This document shows, one piece after another, positions 56,351 to 64,000 of a stretch of DNA of 64,000 bases. Below the pieces are notes generated by a model that saw only the letters and a program-made list of their open reading frames with translations, had not been told where the DNA came from and ran no database searches. Both the position numbers and the translations under genes were made by a program. Where the stretch lies: the NCBI GenBank assembly GCA_947034895.1, contig OX344762.1:1428501-1492500 (forward strand), given 5' to 3'. How positions within the stretch are numbered: position 1 is the first letter of the stretch; each line of letters opens with the position of its first letter. Source of the DNA: Rhytidiadelphus loreus. Its lineage: Eukaryota; Streptophyta; Bryopsida; Hypnales; Hylocomiaceae.

Positions 56351-56933
56351 CCCGGGGAGGACACTCCCTATGTTTTAGCAAACTATGTGCGGCGGAAAAA
56401 GTAAAACAAGTAATACACCTTAAAATTTAATTTCTTTTTCAAAAAAAAAATTATGGATAGATTTTACTACTTTATAAGTTTATGTTTTGAATTATTGGTA
56501 TTTTTTTGTGCTAATAGTAATTAGTTATAAATTTTTGAAGAAAAAAGATACACTGTAAAGCTGAAAATAACTTTCACACCTCTATATTATATAAGAAAAA
56601 AAATGAAAAAAATGAAAAAAAATTTATATAGAATAGCTTTCTATTGAAAGTTTATTTTGGTTGAATATTGATGCAATAGTCATCTTCATGTGAGCTCTAT
56701 AAATATTTTAGTTGGAGAACATGCCATTTTAGTTCATTTTTCAACCCTTTCTAGACAATATATCTTATGTTATTTGGAATTGAATTTTTTGTCAATAGAA
56801 ACCTTTAGTCATTGTTAAACAAAGCTCAAAATTTTAGAATGAAATTATAGTTTATTCAAGGTGAATTACATGAATTACTTTTTCCACCGCCGCACGTAGG
56901 TACCCCAAATGTAGTGAGAGTGTCCTCCCCTAG
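56351..56933. mobile_element. hAT-type MITE, copy 2 (583 bp)
   Basis: The same element as 52611-53193 in opposite orientation, flanked by its own 8-bp duplication GTGAATGT (56343-56350 and 56934-56941). Equal length, and near identity by eye over the whole length, make the pair a useful age marker. Confidence 0.93.
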
Positions 56934-56941
56934 GTGAATGT

Positions 56942-57560
56942 AGACCTTGCAATGCACTCTTGCATTGCTAGGAAAAGGACCAAAATTTGTGGAAAAGGAC
57001 CAAAATTTGTGGGAGGTGTCCTAATTGCAATCATGCCTAATGCCAATTATTGTAGCATGCAAATTTCGAGATTATAATATTTGATGAACATGGTATTCCA
57101 CAAATCCTAGCTTCTTAGCGTCCAAAAAGCGTCTACTTTGATGTACAAGGGTTAAGTGTGAGTGGCCACAATAAGATCATGTATATTTTAGATGAAAAAA
57201 TAACAATGAACATGACCAATTAATTTATTGCTTGACATTGTGACCATTTTTGAAAAGTATTTTAGGTGAATAAGATGATCATTATAGATTCGATTTTTGT
57301 CAATTTTGAAAATGACCTAGTAGCACTTATATACGAAGAGCTTATCAACTCAAAATTTTCATAAGTATTCCATAATTGTTCAAAAATGTATGATTCTATT
57401 TCCAATTTGTTTTTACACTATTTTTCCACATATGAAAAGAATTAAAAAAAATTTAAACTAGAAAAATAAATAAAATTAACAAATGATTACTTACTCAACC
57501 TTTCCAACTGAAGGGTCACTTGTAACCACCGACAGTAAGAGATTTGAAAAAAATTGTGCT
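56942..57560. other. Intergenic DNA upstream of TPLATE
   Basis: No gene seen; AT-rich. A short tandem duplication 'ggaccaaaatttgtgga' lies at 56978-57012. Confidence 0.4.
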
Positions 57561-57796
57561 GGACACGGTCAACGCAACAGTGGGCCCGGCGGGGGAAGAT
57601 GATGCCTCTGTTTCGTCCTCTGGCTTGCTCGCGCGCGTTGCAGAGGAACTTGAGAGTTAGGGTTAGGGTTTCGCCATAGCCAGGGGAGCTTCGAGGCTTT
57701 CTGGAGCAGCGGGGGAGGGCAGGCTGGGTCCGGTTGTTCGAAGGTTGAATAATTTTGTGGTGGAGTAGGCGATGAGCGTGGACATTCACGGTAACG
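57561..57796 (+). promoter_or_regulatory. TPLATE leader with telo-box
   Basis: GC-rich region immediately before the TPLATE ATG. It contains 'gttagggttagggttt' (57656-57671), a telo-box type element often found in promoters and leaders of actively expressed plant genes. Confidence 0.45.
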
Positions 57797-60700
57797 ATGG
57801 ATCACGTGTTTGCGGGGATTCGGACGGAGCTCGCGTCCAATGATGGGGTGCGTCAAGCGAACGCGCTCCTGCTGTCGCTCCAGCACGCGGCGTCCGGGAA
57901 GGACATCTCCTCGATCGCGAGCTCCGCCTGCGACGAGATCATCGCCAGCCCCGCCAGCGCGGTGTGCAAGAAGCTGGCGTTCGACTTGGTGCGCACCACG
58001 CGCCTCACCGCCGAGCAGTGGGAGGTCGTGTGTCGCGGCATCAAGAACGACTTCGAGTTTCCGGACACCGACGTGACGGCCGCGGCCGTGTCCTTCATCT
58101 CCGCCATCCCATCGTGGCGCCTCGGAACCTTCATCATCGACTGCAGCCAGCAGATCTCCAACTGCATTGCAAGCGACAACCCCAACCTCCGCTACGCGAT
58201 CATCGAGACCCTGGGATGCTTGCTCGCCCGGGACGATGTGGTCAACCTCTGCGTCTCCAGCGCTCCGCTGCTGGAGAGAGTGTCCACATGGTGGCGACAG
58301 ATTGGCGAGAGCATGTTGCACCCTTACGACGCCGTGGCTAGAATTGCCTACGAAGGCGTCGGGCGTCTGTTTCTGGAGTTTAGTACCAAGCGGATGAGTC
58401 GGCTCGCGGGCGACAAACTGGTGCCCACGGAGGATGCCATTGCGATTCGCTCCGGCTGGGTCGCCGCCATGTGCCGCTTCGTGTGGGAGAAGGCCGATTT
58501 GCTCATGGCGCGGGCCAAGGTTCTGACGCTCGAGAATTTCCGATCGTCCGTCTATCCGCTTGTGTTTTCAGCGAAAGCCGTCGCCACAGGCATGGTCGAA
58601 GACATGGAGGCAAGTTTTGAACTTTCCTCCCTGTTTGTGATTTTGTGGATTTTGGCTATGGCTTTATATAGAGAGATTGGGATTGTAACGACGCACTAGA
58701 ATTGAAGCTGCAGTTGATGTCTAGATTGTGCAATCGCAATGTCGCAATGTGGACTCCAACTTCGCACTAGAATTGAAGCTGATGTTGAAATGTAGATTGT
58801 GCAATAGCGATATCACAATTGGGACTTTAACTGAGCTCTAAATCGAAGCTGGGGTTGAAATAAGGGTGTCATAGCGCATGACTTCAATTGCAAGATTCTC
58901 TTTTTTCTTTCCATATTTAGCCTTATGCAATTGTGATCTCAAATTTGTCACTAAAAATAGGGTTCCTAGCTCTCTTAATCTAGTGCGAGATTTGCCTGTT
59001 TCTTTCCATTTGGGGCCCCGCATCCCAGAATTACTACCCCATCGCAGAGTTTCAATTCACGTTTCAGAATCCGTTCTTATAGCGGAATACAGAGGTCTCA
59101 CTCTGACACCCCGTAAAAAAGATTAAAACTATCAGTGTCATCATGGGATGCAAGATAGGCATGATGCGATCATAGGAATACCTCTCGATGATTTATGAAG
59201 AGGTCTCCTTGGAACTTACTATCCCAAACCGGTATTTCACAGCCTCTTAAGACTTTTAATGAAGTGAATTGGGGATGGGGGTGTCTCGCTATGATCATAC
59301 TGCTGAATTGCCATCCCTCCATTGCACATTTGATGTCCAGAAATTACTGAATTTCCTGTAAAATTACTGGATGTGACTGAACCCCACCCGATTTCACAGC
59401 ACGTTGAAATGTTTTTTCTGACGATGGTGTGTTTTTGGTGCAGATGCTTACAGGGAACCGCGGAATAATGCCGCCGGCATTACACCAGAGGAGTAATGCT
59501 GAGAACATTCTTGGAATTTCGGATGTGGTTTCACACCTTTTGCCTTACCTATTCATCCTGGACCCAGCCTTAGTGTATGAGGTGAGCGTGAACCTCCTTT
59601 CCTTAGCAGATGTGCCCGGAGGAAAACCCGAGTGGGCATCAGCACCAATTACTGCACTTCTTACTTTGTGGGATCGACAAGAGTTCAGTGCAGGGCGAGA
59701 GAGTATCGTCCGTGCAGTCGTGAAGAGTCTTCAACTTTTGGATCTTCACTTGCAGGTTCGATATATTCAATATATCTCTTCAATGTTCCTGGTTTCCTTT
59801 CGTCTTCTATTGTGCTTTCATTCGCTTCAATGTAGTATCTCTGAGAGCACACTTCATCAAATGGCTTATCTTCTTTAATTGCAGGTGTCTCTTTTCAAAC
59901 GACTGCTTTTGATGGTCCGAAATCTGAGAGTGGAAGCGGATCGCATGCACGCTCTAGCTTGCATTTGCCGGACGGCACTCTGCGTGGATCTTTTTGCGAA
60001 GGAAAGCGTTAGAAGGGGTCAGAAACCGTTGCAAAACACTAACATAGCTTCGCTGTTTGAGGAGTCCAAAATAAGGGAGGACATGGGGAGCGCCCAGAGT
60101 GAGGGTATTTTCCGAGAAGAGCTCGTTGCATGTCTGGTTGAAAGCTGTTTCCAACTTTCTGTCCCTCTACCGCGCATTAAAGCCACGGGTACTGAGAGCC
60201 GGGTGATAGGAGCCTTAAGATACGGCACGGGGTCAGGAGCTATGAGCTGGACTCAATCAGCTCTGGAAGTGGTTGAGGTTTGCCGGCCTTGCATCAAGTG
60301 GGATTGCCAAGGTAGGTTACTCGTCTCTGAGTAGTGAAAATCTTTTTAGTGGGTGACTGTTATGTACTGTGAATTAGGCTTTCCGTTAACTGAAATACTC
60401 CGTAAGAAACAAAACGAGTCGTTGGTCATAATAACTAAGGATGGGATGTCTATTAGTGGTGAATTTTGATGTACCGCGATTCCAAATCGTACGTTGTTTT
60501 TCATTTTGGTGTTTGTACGCTGTATTGTATGAGGCGTCTTCAAGTATTAGCTTGCCATGGAAATACTCACATGAGTGAACATATATCTTTCTGATAGGTC
60601 GTACATATGCCATGGACTGCTACTTGAAGTTGCTAGTGCGGTTGTGCCATATCTACGATACTGTTGGGGGGGTGAAGAAAGCCAAGGATGGTGCATCTCC

Positions 60701-63700
60701 TGAGCAAATTTTGGCCGAGAAGCGACTACAGGCTCTTCAGCGAGGACTCGTCAAAGATCTTAGCGAGGTCAGTGCATCATGCCGTGGGGATACTCCTTGC
60801 CGACAAGTCTTTGTGCCAACGAGATTCTGAAGCTTGCGGGTAGTATAGCGAGAAATGAGAGTTCTAGTATGCTTCTTTCTTACTCTTGTTCTGCATAGTT
60901 GTCATACTTGGCTAGCTCGTTGAGCTCTTATTCTAGTTGGACCAATGAAAACATCGACTTCAAAAGATATGTTCTTAATCGACTTAGAATTTTCTTCGTA
61001 CGAGAGCTTCAATTGTCCCTTTCTCTATGCAGGTCACAACTTCAAGATTACGGGCCCGTATTATTTGGGCCTTGGCAGAGCACTTTGACCTTGAAGGCCT
61101 CGATCCATTGCTAGCTGATGATCCTGATGATCCGTTGAATGTTATCATTGATCACATACACAAAGTCCTCTTCAATCATGACTCCACGGCAACCTCCACC
61201 AACAGGTCATTTTCTTTCTCGTGTATGTTGACTTTCGTATGCCTACTTGGCTTACTTCCTCAAATAATCAGATATTGATGGCAGACATTTCTAGTCTTAT
61301 GTTATTCAAGATCCGCTCCTTCTGCAGGTTACAAGACGCACAGGCTTTGTTGCTTTGTGCTGAGCACTTGGGTTCAAGGAATTTGCGAGCAGGCCAGCTC
61401 TTGACGAGAGAGCTCGATGAATTTAGGAACAGCTCACTTGCGGACTCTGTGCTCAAGCACCAGTGCCGTCTGATTCTGCAGAAATTCAAATACATTGCCA
61501 AGCATCAGGACTCTAAGTAAGTAGTTTCAGATTGTGCTTTTTAGCACACATTTAAATGCCAGGAATCAAAGACGTGGGTGTTGGTTGTTACGTATTTGCG
61601 GCAGGACCATTTGTTCATGACCTTTCATTTCTTTCAAATAGGTACCCCTGTCTTTAGGCTGAAGCTCTCCTTGGGTTTATTGGTTTTGTGCGTTTCAGAG
61701 GTGTTGAAGGCAGTGGCAATACCCTGATGCATCCTAGTGCGTTGAAGCGATGTTTAAAATGACAGCATTGTTTGTTCTTGCAGATGGGTAGGAAATTCAG
61801 GTGCAACTGGCGATTATCCTTTCACACACCACAAGCTATCAGCCCAATACTTCGACCACTCAGCAGCTCAGGACCGTAAGGTAGAAGACCTTGTCCACAC
61901 TGCTGTTCAGGAGCTCTGGAGACCTGCACGGAGTGAGTTGAGCCTAGCGACGTCTGGATTTGCTTACTTGAAGACTCCCCCGACGCCTATAACTTTATCA
62001 GGCAGCAGTGATCCTTGCTTCGTGGAGGCTTACCACCTGATTGATGCTCATGAAAATCGACTTACCCTGCATCTGAAGGTAATATGAGTCCCAACAGGAA
62101 GTTTACCAGCTTTATTAATTTTGGGAGTTGGGGGATTTGGTTCTGTAGAGGATCATGTGCTGGAAGACTGGACATAGAAGCTAATTGTGGCCTTTTCCAG
62201 ATTGTCAATATGACAGAGCAAGAACTCAAACGAGTAGATGTGCGGGTTGGGCTAATTGGCGCCCTCCGATTCATGGATGGTTCCCCCCAGGGTGTCCGCC
62301 AACTTCACCACCTCCATTCCCAGGTATTTTACTTGATTATAAATTTTGACTTGGAATTTTACTAGAATTTTGGAGTCCCTAGAAATTCATGAAGGTGATA
62401 ATGTGCTGGGAAAGGTATTGGAATGCGTGGCTAAGCTGAAGGAGGCTTTTTTCCTCAATGTTCCACACCGAATATACGTTTGTCAAGGAATTATGGTTAT
62501 CTATGTTTTGATGGCGCATGCCTTGCCATGCCATTGTATAGTGTTGGCTGTACCATGATTGTTGAACTTGGGGCTCACCCTACTACATATTCTCTGAATT
62601 GTTCTCAAGAGCAGCTAAATTATGTAGTTCTTGCGATTCTGAACCATTGTTGTGTTCGCAGGAACCAGTTGCATGCAGTGTTACGGTTGGAATTTCACGG
62701 TTTGAGCGCTGTTCCTTGTGCGTACAGCTTCTCTACTACCCTTTCTTTGGAGGGGTAGGATTGGCCAATGGAGAGGAGGCAGATGCCCCAGTAGAGGAGG
62801 GAACTCATGGTAGACTGCGTAAAATGGCTCCAACAGAATACGGAGAACCTGTGGTGTTACGATGTGGCTCATACCGGCTACCACTTATTGAAATTTTACT
62901 TCCTCATGGTCTTTCACCTGTGGAATTCTTCAGGCTCTGGCCAAGCCTGCCTGCTATAGCTGAATTTACTGGGGGTTACGCCTATGAAGGGGAAGGAACG
63001 AAATCTGCAACCACTCTATCTGGGGGGTACCTCGAACCTGCAGTTTTGCCAATCCTTAGTGGACTTAAAGCTCTATCATCTAAACCGTTTCATAAAGTTT
63101 GCTCCCATGTTCTGCGCACCGTGGCAGGGTTCCAGGTAAGATTTCTACATGAATTTCGCAGTTGGATCCTTGAATCCTTTCAGGAGATTGGTCTGTAGCA
63201 AGAAAATTTGAGAGCTTGTATTACTAACGGTCGCGAGTCAAATTGTTTCCGCTCTTAAGTTTAGTAACCAAATATCAAAATATACCATGTGACTATTTCC
63301 GAATGGATCGAATGACATCATGCAAGCGACTTCCACCATTCCTGACTGGTTGATTATGTAACTTCTTGTTCAGATTTGCTATGCAGCCAAGACGTGGTAC
63401 GGTGACTTAATAGGCATGATGATATTCGGTGTAAGTGAAGTCAGTGGAAATGTGGACCTCGGGGAAGAGACGAGGACAATGGTGTGCAAATTCGTGATAC
63501 GCTCATCATCTGGCACACTGGTGGATGAAATTACTGCTGATGTGCAGAACTGGCTCGATGATTTGACAGATTGTGCTGTGAGAGTAGTCTCTGATGCTGA
63601 AGTACAGGTATGCAGGGTTTATACTGCCTTAAATGTTCTGCAGGCTTTGGGCGGCTTTTTTTTAGTTATGAGTTTATTAGTGCAAGCTCCTCTTTCGTTG

Positions 63701-64000
63701 CATCCATACTATTGATTCCTATGGCCTAAGCGCTCCGAAGTCCATACTCTCTGGATGATGAGCAGAGTGCTTCAGGTCGATGTTTTGTCCAATAACTTCT
63801 CAGTCATCCAAATTAATGCTTGAACTTTTGAAAACACACTTTCCTTTATGACAATGTTGATGAGACTATATAAGTAGTTAAGCAAACATATGCAATTATT
63901 CTACAAGGGATTTGGGCGTTAAAAGAGGTTAACTTCGCGTAGTTATTCTCTCGGACTTCAGTTCCTCAATAGAGTAAGCTTACCTTTCAAAGAATTTTCT
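57797..64000 (+). CDS. TPLATE: TPLATE, endocytic TPLATE-complex subunit (partial, runs off the window)
   Basis: A large adaptor-like protein of the TPLATE complex, which acts at the plasma membrane and cell plate in clathrin-mediated endocytosis. Exons read: 57797-58609, 59444-59755, 59885-60311, 60598-60767, 61033-61205, 61328-61516, 61784-62078, 62201-62323, 62662-63135, 63374-63607. All join in frame. Signature stretches: KKLAFDLVRTTRLT, RMSRLAGDKLV, ALEVVEVCRPCIKWDC, LADDPDDPLNVII, SGSSDPC, VEFFRLWPSLPA and KPFHKVCSHVLRTVAGFQ. The N-terminal half is the adaptin-like trunk and the part from about exon 7 the appendage-like region. Intron 1 starts with GC (58610) instead of GT. The last, Lys/Glu-rich exon of the family is not seen before 64000, so the 3' end is outside. 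No stops; codon use differs from the transposon genes. Recognition is from memory of the family. Confidence 0.93.

Overview
The window is nuclear DNA of a land plant. The firmest host gene is the start of TPLATE (57797 to the right edge), a subunit of the plant endocytic TPLATE complex, in ten visible exons. The transposon load and protein style would fit a seed-free lineage, but nothing seen fixes the species.

The main result is a giant multi-gene hAT-type transposon with a second giant hAT element nested inside it. The outer element runs 5500-49487. It has CAGGGTTG-type inverted ends and an 8-bp target duplication CTTCGATG (5492-5499 and 49488-49495), and it sits in a decayed B3-domain-like gene whose reading frame resumes on the far side. 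The nested element runs 17889-43866. It has ends CAGGGTTGTCT and an 8-bp target duplication CACACTAT (17881-17888 and 43867-43874), and it splits a gene of the outer element exactly in frame. Without the nested insertion the outer element would be about 18.0 kb; the nested one is about 26.0 kb.

Both elements carry the same kinds of genes: a BED-finger hAT transposase of about 1,100 codons with a long charged tail, a kinase-like protein, and proteins sharing an N-terminal domain I do not recognise (called here the VDW domain), followed by coiled coil, with or without a RING finger. Outer order: transposase (-), VDW-coil-RING (-), VDW-GlyTyr (+, split), kinase-like (+). Nested order: VDW-coil-RING (+), VDW-coil (-), kinase-like (+), VDW-coil (+), transposase (+). 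Each element has its own GC-rich motif array at its ends and upstream of nearly every gene: CGTCGGATC/CGTCCGAT in the outer, GGGCGACTTCGGGT/GGGCGACCGCGGGT in the nested. The two kinase-like frames are intact; the other element genes carry nonsense codons and a few frameshifts.

Layout: 1-2600 tandem repeats and AT-rich DNA; 2690-3208 plus 5415-5499 plus 49496-49670 pieces of the B3-like gene; 3209-5411 a non-autonomous CACTA element (3-bp duplication TCT); 5500-49487 the giant elements; 49670-50930 sparse DNA with one small ORF; 51040-53829 a transposon-protein-like gene split by a MITE (52611-53193); 53830-56350 sparse; 56351-56933 a second, almost identical MITE in opposite orientation; 57797-64000 TPLATE. 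An older relative of the MITE lies at 15683-16253 inside the outer element.

Order of events from nesting: B3-like gene, then CACTA and outer hAT independently, then nested hAT and the older MITE within the outer element. The 583-bp MITEs look youngest by copy similarity.
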